A DNA stretch of 64,000 bases from Streptomyces pactum (lineage in GTDB: Bacteria; Actinomycetota; Actinomycetes; Streptomycetales; Streptomycetaceae), in the NCBI RefSeq assembly GCF_002005225.1, contig NZ_CP019724.1:6217501-6281500 (forward strand), written 5' to 3'. Position 1 is the stretch's first letter, and each line of letters opens with the position of its first letter. Under the pieces are notes generated by a model. That model was given only the letters and a program-made list of their open reading frames with translations, was not told where the DNA came from and did no database searches. A program made the position numbers and the translations under genes. Shown piece after piece: positions 50,211-59,357 of this stretch.

Positions 50211-50840
50211 TCAGGGGCGACCGCTCACCCGTCCCTGGAGCAGCCGCGACAGGGCCGCGTGCACCTCGTCGAGGGAGCGCTCCGGCTGGAACGACTTCCA
50301 GTCCAGCGCGGCCACCAGGACCATGCCGACCAGCGCGGCGGCGGTCAGCGGCACGTCGATCTCCTCGCTGAACTCACCGCCGGCCACGCCCTCGCGCAGC
50401 ACGCCCTCCACCACCGCGACGGCCTCCTGCCGGACCACCAGGAGCGTGGACTGCCAGGCCCGGTTGGTACGCCACAGCTCGGCCACGTAGAGCTGGGTGA
50501 AGGCCGGGTAGCGGTCGATGAACACGAGCCCCGCCCGGATCATCGCGTCCAGGGCGTCGACCCGGCCGCGGCCCTCCCGCGCCGTCCGCTCCGACGCCTC
50601 CCGCAGCGACGCGGTGAGGAGCCCGACACCATGGCGCAGCAGCTCCTCGAAGAGGACGGACTTGCTGGCGAAGTTGTAATAGACCGTGCCCTTCGCGACC
50701 CCGGCGCGTTCGGCGATCTCGTCCACGGTGGTGGCGGAGAAACCCTGCTCGGCGATGAGGATGACGGCCGCCTCGTAGAGCTTCTGCCGGGTGGCCTCGC
50801 GGCGGCTGCTGCCCTGCGAGGTGGCGCTGCTGCTTTCCAT
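50211..50840 (-). CDS. TetR-family transcriptional regulator
   Basis: 209 residues. N-terminal helix-turn-helix (about 15-62): TRQKLYEAAVILIAEQGFSA, TTVDEIAERAGVAKGTVYYN, FASKSVLFEELL. The ligand-binding domain has no recognisable specificity. Ser-rich first 12 residues. ATG at 50840. Transcribed toward the desaturase-like gene 489 bp away; it may control that gene or itself. The divergent gene is the HEPN protein, 233 bp to the right. Confidence 0.94.
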   Translation of the reverse strand: MESSSATSQGSSRREATRQKLYEAAVILIAEQGFSATTVDEIAERAGVAKGTVYYNFASKSVLFEELLRHGVGLLTASLREASERTAREGRGRVDALDAMIRAGLVFIDRYPAFTQLYVAELWRTNRAWQSTLLVVRQEAVAVVEGVLREGVAGGEFSEEIDVPLTAAALVGMVLVAALDWKSFQPERSLDEVHAALSRLLQGRVSGRP

Positions 50841-51073
50841 GTCCCGATTGTCACAGCACTTCCCCCGACGACGTCACCGCGGGGTGCACGGCTCCGCCCC
50901 GGGTGCGAACGGCCGGATCGCCGGCGACGGCCGGGTCGGCGCGAGCAACCGATCCGAACCCACGATCGAAGTGAAAGTGCAGGTCAGAACGGATTGTCAG
51001 TGGCATAGCTCACTATGGGCACATACGGCACCTCGTAGCAGGGTGTGCCGTCGGAGACGACAGGAGGATCGTC

Positions 51074-52072
51074 ATGGCCCACTCGTCCGCAGCCGCCGCC
51101 CGGCGGCGCCGCGCAGCCGGCCCTGCACCCTCACTGACCGGCCCGCCGAGCGACGTGCACCCCGTGCTCCGCCGGGCAACCGCCCCGCCCGCCGCCCTCG
51201 ACCTGCTCGCCCAGGCCCGGGCCGGACTGGAGGAGGCCACCGTCCTCGAGACACCGAACGAGCGCTACGCGACGGCCCATCTCGCCGCCCTGCGCACCGC
51301 CGCCGCGGTGCTCGCGGCACGAGGCCGCCCCGAGACGACGCCGCGGGCCCGGGCCCGCATCCGCAGTGCCTGGGAAGTGCTCCCCGAGATCGCGCCCGAG
51401 CTGTCCGACTGGAGCGCGCTGTTCGCCGCGGGCGCCCGGCGCCGGGCCCGCGCCGAGGCGGGCATCGAGGGCGCGGCCAGCCGCCGGGACGCCGACGACC
51501 TGATACGCGACGTGGCGATGTTCCTGCGCCTCGTGGAGCGGATGCTCGTCCTCCAGCCGGTTCTGCCCCAGCCCCGCCCGGACACGGACCAACCGGACAC
51601 GGACCAACCGGACACGGACCAACCGGACACGGACCAACCGGACACGGACCAACCGGGTCCGGGCCGACCGGGTCCGGGCCGGCCGGGTCCGGATCACCCG
51701 GGTCCGGACCATGGAGACCCGGACCATCGGGACCCGGACCATCGGGACCCGGACCATCGGGACCCGGACCATCGGGACCCGGACCATCGAGACCCGGACC
51801 ATCGGGACCCGGACCGCTCGGGTCTGGATCGCTCTGGCCCGGACCCAGCCGACCCCGGCCGTCCCGGTGTCGGCCGCCTCGACCCCGGCCGCCTCGACTC
51901 CGGCCGTTCCGGTCCCGGCCGCCCCGACTTCGACCGCCAGGGCGTCGACCGCCCCGACCTCGGCCGCCCGGACATGAGCCGCCCGGGCAGGGAGTGGTCG
52001 GGCAGGGAGTGGCCGGGCAGGGAGTGGTCGGGCGGAGACCGTGAGGGCCGCGACCTGCCGGACGCGGGATGA
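51074..52072 (+). CDS. SAV_6107-type HEPN-domain protein with long repeat tail
   Basis: 332 residues. A basic N-terminus (RRRR at 10-13) leads into an all-helical domain (about 30-170): AALDLLAQARAGLEEATVLE, then NERYATAHLAALRTAAAVLA, ARARIRSAWEVLPEIAPELS and a helix to MLVLQP. R64-YATA-H69 fits the R-X4-6-H motif used as catalytic site by HEPN RNases. The remaining ~150 residues are a disordered tail of PDTDQ, then GPDH, then PDHRD pentapeptides and Gly/Arg/Asp/Pro sequence, written by 15-bp DNA repeats. ATG at 51074 follows AGGAGG. No nucleotidyltransferase partner is adjacent, so a classical HEPN-MNT pair is not evident. Activity is unproven. Confidence 0.8.
   Translation: MAHSSAAAARRRRAAGPAPSLTGPPSDVHPVLRRATAPPAALDLLAQARAGLEEATVLETPNERYATAHLAALRTAAAVLAARGRPETTPRARARIRSAWEVLPEIAPELSDWSALFAAGARRRARAEAGIEGAASRRDADDLIRDVAMFLRLVERMLVLQPVLPQPRPDTDQPDTDQPDTDQPDTDQPDTDQPGPGRPGPGRPGPDHPGPDHGDPDHRDPDHRDPDHRDPDHRDPDHRDPDHRDPDRSGLDRSGPDPADPGRPGVGRLDPGRLDSGRSGPGRPDFDRQGVDRPDLGRPDMSRPGREWSGREWPGREWSGGDREGRDLPDAG
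51581..51830 (+). repeat. 15-bp coding minisatellite in the HEPN-protein tail
   Basis: Five identical units GACACGGACCAACCG start at 51581, 51596, 51611, 51626 and 51641; a degenerate GGGTCCGGGCCGACC group follows, then six near-identical GACCCGGACCATCGG units from about 51716 to 51805. Units are multiples of three, so length change keeps the frame. Confidence 0.92.
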
Positions 52073-52285
52073 ACGGTGGACCGGCGCCGGCCCACCGCGC
52101 ACCGCCGGGCCGGGACGCGGAGTGCGGAGTGCCCGGGGCCGGTGGCACGGGGTGACCGGTCGTCGCACCGGAGGCAATAGGGTGGGAGGCGCCTGAAGCC
52201 TGCCCCTTCCCGCGCCCGGGACGGGGCGGCAGCCCGTTCGCTCCGCCCGTGCCCGAGGCGGTGCCGCGCCGAGGAGTCAACTGCC

Positions 52286-53113
52286 GTGTCGGACCCGATG
52301 CGCCCGCCCGTCTCCCAACCCCGCCCGCAAACGGCGTCGCCGCGCTCCGAGCCCTCGCGTTCCCGAGCCGCCCTCCGTACCGCCGTGGTCTGGGACGTCC
52401 TCCAGGACGCCCTCGACCGCAGGGTCAAGGCCACGGGCCGCCAGGCGCTGGACGTCCTGGACACCGGGGGCGGCAGCGGCAACTTCGCGGTGCCCGCGGC
52501 CCGCCTCGGCCACCGCGTCACCGTCGTCGACCCGAGCCCCAACGCCCTGTTCGCTCTGGAGCGCCGCGCCGCCGAGGCCGACGTCGCCGACCGCGTGCGA
52601 GGCGTCCAGGGAGACGCCCACGGCCTCTTCGACGTGGCTGAGCGCGGTGGCTACGACGTGGTGCTGTGCCACGGCGTCCTGGAGTACGTGGACGACCCCG
52701 CGGAGGGCATCCGCAACGTGGTGGACGCCCTGCGCGCCGAGGGCGTCCTGAGCCTGCTCGCCGCGGGGCTCGGCGGGGCCGTGCTCGCGCGCGCCCTGGC
52801 CGGCCACTTCACGGAGGCCAGGCAGGCCCTCGACGACCCGGATGGCCGCTGGGGCACGGGTGACCCCGTACCGCGCCGGTTCACCGCCGAACAGCTCACC
52901 GGACTGGTCGAGGCCGCGGGGCTTCGGATCGGCGCCGTGCACGGCGTGCGGGTCTTCGCCGATCTCGTCCCGGGAGTACTGGTGGACACCGAGCCCGGCG
53001 CCATGGAGGCGCTGCTGGAACTGGAGGCCGCGGCGGCCGAACTCGCCGCCTTCCATTCCGTGGCCACACAGCTTCACGTGCTCGGTGAGACACAGGGGAC
53101 CCCGGAGGCGTGA
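52286..53113 (+). CDS. SAM-dependent methyltransferase (class I)
   Basis: 275 residues. After a Ser/Pro/Arg tail (1-28), the Rossmann core begins: motif I VLDTGGGSGNFAVPAARLGH, motif II VTVVDPSP, motif III VQGDAHGLFD and motif IV VVLCHGVLEYVDD. The C-terminal part has a YfdM/Cmo-like segment VPRRFTAEQLTGLVEAAGLR and ends in a helical region. Closest by pattern to tRNA cmo5U-type or small-molecule methyltransferases; substrate unknown. GTG at 52286 with GAGGAG 8 bases upstream. Confidence 0.9.
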   Translation: MSDPMRPPVSQPRPQTASPRSEPSRSRAALRTAVVWDVLQDALDRRVKATGRQALDVLDTGGGSGNFAVPAARLGHRVTVVDPSPNALFALERRAAEADVADRVRGVQGDAHGLFDVAERGGYDVVLCHGVLEYVDDPAEGIRNVVDALRAEGVLSLLAAGLGGAVLARALAGHFTEARQALDDPDGRWGTGDPVPRRFTAEQLTGLVEAAGLRIGAVHGVRVFADLVPGVLVDTEPGAMEALLELEAAAAELAAFHSVATQLHVLGETQGTPEA

Positions 53114-53392
53114 GCCACCCGGTGGGGTAAGGCGCTGATCAGGGGCGCGACTGCAGATGGAGTACGCCACAGGCCCCCCGAACGGGGGCCAGTCGCCGTA
53201 TGATCGAGGGAGACCGCCCGGCATGACGGGTCGGCCGCTGGGGAATGGGAACTTCAGCGAGCCGGCACGGCCATGACGGAGACCGGTTGGCCAATTGGCG
53301 TAGAGGGGCGGGTTTCACGGGGGCGATTCCCTGCCTATCCTGAAGAGACCCCCCCCGGGTCGCCCCGGCGACTGCACGATGAGGAGGACTCC

Positions 53393-53794
53393 GTGCCGCT
53401 CTCGGAGCACGAGCAGCGCATGCTCGAGCAGATGGAGCGAGCGCTGTACGCCGAAGATCCCAAGTTCGCGACAGCGCTCGAGGGAAGCGGGCTGCGTACG
53501 TACACCCGGCGACGGGTCTACCAGGCGGTCGCGGGCTTCCTCGTAGGTATTGCGCTCCTCATGGCCGGTATGGTCGCCCAGCAGGTCTGGCTCAGCGTGG
53601 TGGGTTTCCTCGTCATGCTGGGCTGCGCGGTGCTCGCCGTGACCGGCTGGCGCAAGGCACCGAAGCCGGGCGAGCAGCCGGCCGTTGGTGCCGGGCCGCA
53701 GGCGCGCCGTCAGCAACGGCAGAAGCGCTCCATGATGGACCGCATCGACGAGCGCTGGCAACGGCGCAGGGATGAGCAGCAGGGCGGCCAGTAG
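53393..53794 (+). CDS. DUF3040 membrane protein
   Basis: 133 residues: N-terminal DUF3040 segment PLSEHEQRMLEQMERALYAE followed by DPKFA, then two hydrophobic helices (about 42-60 and 64-82: AVAGFLVGIALLMAGMVAQQ and VVGFLVMLGCAVLAVTGW), and a basic C-tail (RRQQRQKRSMMDRIDERWQR). GTG at 53393 is chosen because GAGGAGG lies 6 bases upstream; a longer frame to 53273 has no support. Mycobacterial Rv2169c in the same neighbourhood has this domain. A role near the division cluster is suggested by position only. Confidence 0.9.
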   Translation: MPLSEHEQRMLEQMERALYAEDPKFATALEGSGLRTYTRRRVYQAVAGFLVGIALLMAGMVAQQVWLSVVGFLVMLGCAVLAVTGWRKAPKPGEQPAVGAGPQARRQQRQKRSMMDRIDERWQRRRDEQQGGQ

Positions 53795-53820
53795 CCCCCG
53801 AGCCACCGCTCACCAGGACA

Positions 53821-53869
53821 TACGCGTGAGGGGGTGACCACCGAGCAGGTGGTCACCCCCTCACGCGTA
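53821..53869. terminator. 22-bp perfect stem, 5-nt loop, between convergent units
   Basis: Arms 53821-53842 and 53848-53869 are fully complementary; the core is GGGGGTGACCACC, the loop GAGCA. It follows the DUF3040 stop by 26 bp and lies before the convergent transglutaminase operon end. One of the strongest hairpins in the window; probably a bidirectional terminator. Confidence 0.85.
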
Positions 53870-54277
<408 letters not shown>

Positions 54278-56668
54278 TCAGCCCCGCTGTCCCGACGGCT
54301 TCCGCAGCGTCGGCCGGGCCGCCGCGACCCGCTGTTTCAGGGCCGTCCACCGGGCCGACACAGTCCAGGCCACCCGTACGGTCGAACGCGGGGCGAACAG
54401 TGCGCGCAGCCGTGTGCCGCGGCTGACCGTGCCCCGCAGACCGGCGCTCACCCGGTGGACGTCCTCCGTGAGACCCGCCGCCAGGCGGGGCCGTGGCGCG
54501 TAGAGCACCTGCTCCACCGCGTCCGCCACCCGGTGCACCGCCGCCGCGGCCGTCGCGTCGAGCTGCCCGAGCCGGACGATCCGGGCCGCCGCCCTGCGCG
54601 GGGTCTGCGACTCCTCCGGCAGGATCCCGAAGTCCCATGCCGTGTCCGTCAGCTCCTGCCAGACCGCCAGTGTGTGCGGGCCCGCGTCCGCCTCGCCGCG
54701 ACCATGCGCCCCCAGCCGTACCGACCGGGTACGCAGCCGCCACAGCATCGGCGCCAGCGGGATCAGCAGTACCGCGAGCCCGCCCAGAGCCCAGGCCGGC
54801 ACCACGTACCACTTCGGCCCGTCGCCACCGGTGACCGGCACGGCCGCCGCGGACTCGTCGGCGCAGGCGTCCAGCTTCTTGTCCTGGGCCGTGCAGCTCT
54901 CGCTGGTCGAGGGCGCCGCCGACGGCTCGGCCTGCGGGTTCCGGGGCGGCAGGGCGGGGTCCGGTACCGAACTGCCCGGCGTCTCCGTCACGGTGTACGA
55001 GGGGGTCGAGCCACGCGTCGGCGTCGGCTCGAAGCGGGTCCACCCCACCCCCTCGAAGTACACCTCGGGCCAGGCGTGCGCGTCCCGCAGCCCCACCGAG
55101 ACCGAGCCGTCGGCCTGCGGGGAACCCGGCGCGAAGCCGACCGCCACCCTCGCCGGGATGCCCAGGGAGCGGGCCATCGCGGCCATGGCGAAGGAGAAGT
55201 GGACGCAGAAGCCCTGCTTGTCCTCGAGGAAGCGGGCGATCGCCTGCGAGCCGCTGCCGACCTTGACCTGGGTGTCGTACTCGAAACCGCCGTTGATCGC
55301 GAAGTACTCCTGGAGCCTGACCGCCTGCTCGTAGGGGTTCGCCGCACCGGTGGTCACCTCCCGGGCGGTCCTGGACACCACCTCGGGCAGTGAGTCCGGC
55401 AGCTTGGTGTACTCCCGCTTCAGCGCCGTGGACGGCTGCGGCGCGGCGGCGAGCTGGTCCGCCGTCGGCTGTACGTTCAGACTCCGCACCTCGTAGGTGA
55501 GCCCGCGCGTGTTCTGGCCGTGGTCGCCGACGAGTGTCATGCCGACGGGCTCGTAGCGCCAGTTGCCCGCGACCCGTACGCCGCTCGGCGGGTACGGCAT
55601 CGGCAGCCAGTCCTGGGCGTACCAGTCCGCGGCCGTGATGGTGGTGCGGGTCTCCGCGCGCTTGATGCCGGGGCCGAGGCCGGCGGGCGTGGGGAACGTG
55701 CCCTTCGGCACGGCGGTGATGTGCCGCTTGGACGGCTTCCAGGTGGTGCCGTCGAAGTCGTCCAGGGACACGATGCGCAGGTAGAGGTCCGATATCTCGT
55801 CCGAGTCCGTCTCCAGGGTGAGGACCTGCCGGTTCTCGTCGACGTTGAGACTGTCGCGCAGGGAGACCAGCGGGTTCACCGCGGAGATGGTGCCGCCGCC
55901 CCCGGTGCCCGAGCCGACGCCCGTCCTGGCGCTGTCCAGCAGCCCGCCGTTCATCGCCGGCAGGGCGAGCGGCACCACCAGGGCGATGCCCAGCGCGAAC
56001 GCGCCGATGCGCCGCCCGGTGCGGACGGGGGCGACCACGCCGTTCTGCTCCCCGCCCGGGAAGCGTGGCGCGCCGCCGAAGACCCGGCCCCACTGCGAGA
56101 GCCGGTCCCGTCCCTCGGCCAGGAGCAGCATCAGATAGCCGGCCGCCGCGATCAGGAACCACAGCCAGTCGCCGCCGCCCTCGGACAGCCCGGCGGCCAC
56201 CGAGTACAGCGCGAGCAGCGGCAGCCCGGCCGGGGCGGCGCTGCGGAAGGTCACCGCGAGGGTGTCCACCAGCAGCCCGATGACCAGGACACCGCCGACC
56301 ATCATCAGCCGGATGCCGTCGGACTCCAGCGGTGCCGGGATCGCGTACCGGGCGATGTCGTCGCCGCCCTGTTGCAGCAGGTCGGCGAAGCGCTGGAAGG
56401 CCTGTGGGCCGGGAATCAGACCGGCGAGGGCCTGCTGCCGGGCGAAGACCAGGGTCAGGAGCAGCAGCGTGACCAGGGCCTGCGCGGCGATGGTCAGCGG
56501 CCGGGCCAGCGGCACCCGGCGTGCCGCCGCACCCACCGCGGACTGGATCGCCAGCAGGAGCGCGGCCTGCAGGATCCAGGTGGCCGGGTCGACCAGGGGC
56601 AGCATCGCGCACGCCGTCATCAAGGTGGCCGCCCACGCACACAGCGCCAGCCGCGCCCGTCCGCTCAT
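54278..56668 (-). CDS. Membrane-bound transglutaminase-like protein (TgpA type)
   Basis: 796 residues. Five or six N-terminal TM helices (about 5-205), an extracytoplasmic region with a transglutaminase-like domain (about 440-560): catalytic Cys in DKQGFCVHFSFAMAAMARSL, His in LRDAHAWPEVYFEGVGW, Asp/Glu in FEPTPTRG; then another TM helix (about 630-650) and a cytoplasmic C-terminal DUF4129-like tail. The triad appears complete. ATG at 56668 overlaps the DUF58 stop by 4 bp. Third gene of moxR-DUF58-tgpA. Such operons are widespread; the substrate is probably an envelope protein. Confidence 0.92.
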   Translation of the reverse strand: MSGRARLALCAWAATLMTACAMLPLVDPATWILQAALLLAIQSAVGAAARRVPLARPLTIAAQALVTLLLLTLVFARQQALAGLIPGPQAFQRFADLLQQGGDDIARYAIPAPLESDGIRLMMVGGVLVIGLLVDTLAVTFRSAAPAGLPLLALYSVAAGLSEGGGDWLWFLIAAAGYLMLLLAEGRDRLSQWGRVFGGAPRFPGGEQNGVVAPVRTGRRIGAFALGIALVVPLALPAMNGGLLDSARTGVGSGTGGGGTISAVNPLVSLRDSLNVDENRQVLTLETDSDEISDLYLRIVSLDDFDGTTWKPSKRHITAVPKGTFPTPAGLGPGIKRAETRTTITAADWYAQDWLPMPYPPSGVRVAGNWRYEPVGMTLVGDHGQNTRGLTYEVRSLNVQPTADQLAAAPQPSTALKREYTKLPDSLPEVVSRTAREVTTGAANPYEQAVRLQEYFAINGGFEYDTQVKVGSGSQAIARFLEDKQGFCVHFSFAMAAMARSLGIPARVAVGFAPGSPQADGSVSVGLRDAHAWPEVYFEGVGWTRFEPTPTRGSTPSYTVTETPGSSVPDPALPPRNPQAEPSAAPSTSESCTAQDKKLDACADESAAAVPVTGGDGPKWYVVPAWALGGLAVLLIPLAPMLWRLRTRSVRLGAHGRGEADAGPHTLAVWQELTDTAWDFGILPEESQTPRRAAARIVRLGQLDATAAAAVHRVADAVEQVLYAPRPRLAAGLTEDVHRVSAGLRGTVSRGTRLRALFAPRSTVRVAWTVSARWTALKQRVAAARPTLRKPSGQRG

Positions 56669-58032
56669 CGCGTGCCCTCCCCGCCGCTCGCCGCCGCCAG
56701 GCCGGTGCGTTCGTGATCCGCCAGGCGCCACATCTCCTCCAGGGCGGTGCCCCGCGGCACGTTCACGGCACTCCAGCCCCCCTCGCGCAGCATCCGCAGC
56801 CGTTCCTCGCCCCTGTCCAACGGACCGGGCACGTCGGCCGGTTCCCGCGTCCAGGCCTCGCTGTCCAGGACGAAGGCGACGGCGCCACCGCTGCGCTGCC
56901 GCATCTTGGCGGCCACCGTGGCCTGCTCCTCGTCCAGGTCGCCGAAGAACGCCACCAGCAGCCCCTCGTTCCCGCCGCGCAGCACGTCGTACGCACTGGA
57001 CAGGCCCGTGCCGTCGGAGTGGTCGATCACCGCGAGGGTGTCCATCATCAGCCCGGCCGCGTCGGCCGTGCCCTGGCTCGCGCCCGCGAAGCCGTCGGTG
57101 CCCTCGCCGGGCACCGAGTCGCCCGTGTCGGTGAGCAGCCGTACCGAGAAGCCCCGCTCCAGCATGTGCACCAGCACGGACGCCGCGCCCGACACCGCCC
57201 ACTCGAAGGCCGAGTCGGGTCCCGCCCCCTCGAAGGCCAGGCCCCTGGTGTCCAGGAGCACCGTGCAGCGGGCGCGCTGCGGCTGCTCCTCGCGGCGCAC
57301 CATCAGCTCGCCGTAGCGCGCGGTGGAGCGCCAGTGCACGCGGCGCAGGTCGTCGCCGTAGCGGTACCCGCGCGGGATCACGTCGTCGTCGCCCGCCAGC
57401 GCGAGCGAGCGCTGCCGTCCCTCGCCGTACCCCTTCGCCTCCCCGCTCAGCCGCACCGGCGGCAGCGCCTCCACGCGCGGGATCACCGTCAGGGTGTCGT
57501 ACGTCGAGAAGGACCGGGTCAGCTCGCACAGCCCGAACGGGTCGGTCAGGCGCAGTTGGAGCGGCCCCAGCGGATAGCGGCCGCGCAGGTCCGAGCGGAC
57601 CCGGTAGGACACCTCGCGGCGGCCGCCCGGCTCCACCCGGTCGAGCACGAAGCGGGGGCGCGGGCCGAGAACGTAGGGCACCCGGTCCTGGAGCATCAGC
57701 AGACCGGTGGGGAGCCGCGAGACGTTGTCGATGCGCAGGTGGACCCGGGCCTCACTGCCCGCGGGCACCCGCCCGGGAGAGAGCCGGCGGCTGCCCGCCA
57801 CCCGGTAGCGCGTGCGGTAGAGCACGGTCGCGCAGATCAGCGGCAGCACGCCCAGCAGCAGCCCGACGCGGAGCAGGTCGCTCTGCCCGAGGACGTAGGC
57901 GCAGACCGCGGCGGCGACGCCGGCGGCCAGGAAGGAGCGCCCGCGGGTGGTCAGACCGGCCAGGGCGGTGCGGACGCCGCCGCCCTCGCCGCGGTCGTCG
58001 TCCGACCCGTCCGTCCCCCCGGCGTCCATCAC
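56665..58032 (-). CDS. DUF58 (von Willebrand-like) membrane protein
   Basis: 455 residues. Two N-terminal hydrophobic helices (about 35-70), then DUF58 with the hallmark GYRYGDDLRRVHWRSTAR and a vWA-like domain whose metal-site region reads RCTVLLDTRG. It should act as adaptor between the MoxR ATPase and its targets at the membrane. ATG at 58032 overlaps the moxR stop by 4 bp; stop overlaps tgpA start by 4 bp, so the three are translationally linked. Confidence 0.92.
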   Translation of the reverse strand: MMDAGGTDGSDDDRGEGGGVRTALAGLTTRGRSFLAAGVAAAVCAYVLGQSDLLRVGLLLGVLPLICATVLYRTRYRVAGSRRLSPGRVPAGSEARVHLRIDNVSRLPTGLLMLQDRVPYVLGPRPRFVLDRVEPGGRREVSYRVRSDLRGRYPLGPLQLRLTDPFGLCELTRSFSTYDTLTVIPRVEALPPVRLSGEAKGYGEGRQRSLALAGDDDVIPRGYRYGDDLRRVHWRSTARYGELMVRREEQPQRARCTVLLDTRGLAFEGAGPDSAFEWAVSGAASVLVHMLERGFSVRLLTDTGDSVPGEGTDGFAGASQGTADAAGLMMDTLAVIDHSDGTGLSSAYDVLRGGNEGLLVAFFGDLDEEQATVAAKMRQRSGGAVAFVLDSEAWTREPADVPGPLDRGEERLRMLREGGWSAVNVPRGTALEEMWRLADHERTGLAAASGGEGTR

Positions 58033-59099
58033 AGCCTCCGCGGCGGTTGCTGGTTGTACGCCGGCGCGCCGCGGCCCACGCCCAAGCCCGTCTGCCGGGG
58101 TGCCGCGGGCACCGGTGTGCGCTGCAGGATCTCCTGGACGACCTGCTCGGCGGTGCGGCGGTTGAGCTGGGCCTGGGCGGTGGGCAGCAGGCGGTGGGCC
58201 AGCACGGCGACCGCGAGGGCCTGCACGTCGTCCGGCAGCGCGTACTCCCGGCCGCTCAGGGCGGCGGACGCCTTCGCCGCGCGCAGCAGGTGCAGCGTGG
58301 CGCGCGGTGAGGCGCCGAGTCTGAGGTCCGGGTGGGTGCGGGTGGCGGCGACCAGGTCCACGGCGTACCGCCGGACCGGGTCGGCGACGTGGACGCTCCG
58401 GACCCCCTCGATCAGCTTCAGGATGTCGTGCGCGTGCGCCACCGGCTGGAGGTCGTCCAGCGGATTCACCCCGCCGTGCACGTCGAGCATCTGCAGCTCG
58501 GCGTCCGGGCTGGGATAGCCGATGGAGACCCGCGCCATGAAGCGGTCGCGCTGGGCCTCCGGCAGCGGATAGGTGCCCTCCATCTCGACCGGGTTCTGCG
58601 TCGCCACCACCATGAAGGGGCTGGGCAGCTCGTAGGTCTGCCCGTCGATGGTGACCTGGCGTTCCTCCATCGACTCCAGCAGCGCGGACTGCGTCTTCGG
58701 CGAGGCGCGGTTGATCTCGTCGCCGATCACCACCTGCGCGAAGATCGCGCCCGGCTTGAATTCGAAGTCCCGGCGCTGCTGGTCCCAGATGGACACCCCG
58801 GTGATGTCCGAGGGCAGCAGGTCCGGCGTGAACTGGATCCGGCGCACGGAACAGTCGATGGACCGCGCCAGCGCCTTGGCCAGCATGGTCTTGCCGACTC
58901 CCGGGACGTCCTCGATCAACAGGTGGCCCTCGGCGAGCAGTACGGTCAGGGAGAGCCGCACGACCTCGGGCTTCCCCTCGATCACACCCTCCACCGAATC
59001 GCGCACCCGCTCGACCACAGCGGTCAGATCGTCCCCCACGCTCGCATACGCTCGCGCGGGGGCGCCCCCATGGCTCGCCTGGTCGTCATAGGTCGTCAC
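58029..59099 (-). CDS. moxR: MoxR-family AAA+ ATPase
   Basis: 356 residues. Walker A EDVPGVGKTMLAKALA, Walker B VVIGDEINRASPKTQSALLE, sensor 1 MVVATQNPVEMEGTYPLPEA and arginine-finger/sensor 2 ASPRATLHLLRAAKA, all intact. MoxR proteins work as chaperones with DUF58/vWA partners. GTG at 59099. The C-terminal ~25 residues (RQTGLGVGRGAPAYNQQPPR) are extra and disordered. First gene of the operon; a 20-bp near-palindrome lies 37 bp upstream of the start. Confidence 0.95.
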   Translation of the reverse strand: MTTYDDQASHGGAPARAYASVGDDLTAVVERVRDSVEGVIEGKPEVVRLSLTVLLAEGHLLIEDVPGVGKTMLAKALARSIDCSVRRIQFTPDLLPSDITGVSIWDQQRRDFEFKPGAIFAQVVIGDEINRASPKTQSALLESMEERQVTIDGQTYELPSPFMVVATQNPVEMEGTYPLPEAQRDRFMARVSIGYPSPDAELQMLDVHGGVNPLDDLQPVAHAHDILKLIEGVRSVHVADPVRRYAVDLVAATRTHPDLRLGASPRATLHLLRAAKASAALSGREYALPDDVQALAVAVLAHRLLPTAQAQLNRRTAEQVVQEILQRTPVPAAPRQTGLGVGRGAPAYNQQPPRRL

Positions 59100-59135
59100 C
59101 CGGCCCTCCTCGGCCTTTCCCCGCGCTTCCTGAGA

Positions 59136-59153
59136 AGCTGGGGTACCCCAACT
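59136..59153. promoter_or_regulatory. Near-palindrome centred on GGGGTACCCC before moxR
   Basis: TGGGGTACCCCA (59139-59150) is a perfect 12-bp palindrome, and the flanks GA-A-G / C-T-T extend it with one mismatch pair. It sits about 40 bp upstream of the moxR GTG, a position typical of a repressor operator. Confidence 0.45.
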
Positions 59154-59357
59154 TGCCGGGTCGGCCCCCGAACGCGGACCGGCCCACCCCGAATCACGGA
59201 CGCCGCGCGGAAATAGTTCCGCGCGACACCACTTCCCGCATTCTCGCTGCCGTTACCGATTCGTGTCACTCGCCTGTGGACAACTGGCCGCGATATGTCG
59301 GGCCTTACGGCCTTTGCGACGCTTGCGCGGTGCGAGTCATCGGGGCGGGCGCCCGGA

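Noticed and set aside
49921..50490. Possible gene on + between the desaturase-like gene and the TetR gene
   Set aside because: Low-complexity Gly/Arg/Pro translation, no ribosome site, and its second half is antisense to the TetR gene.
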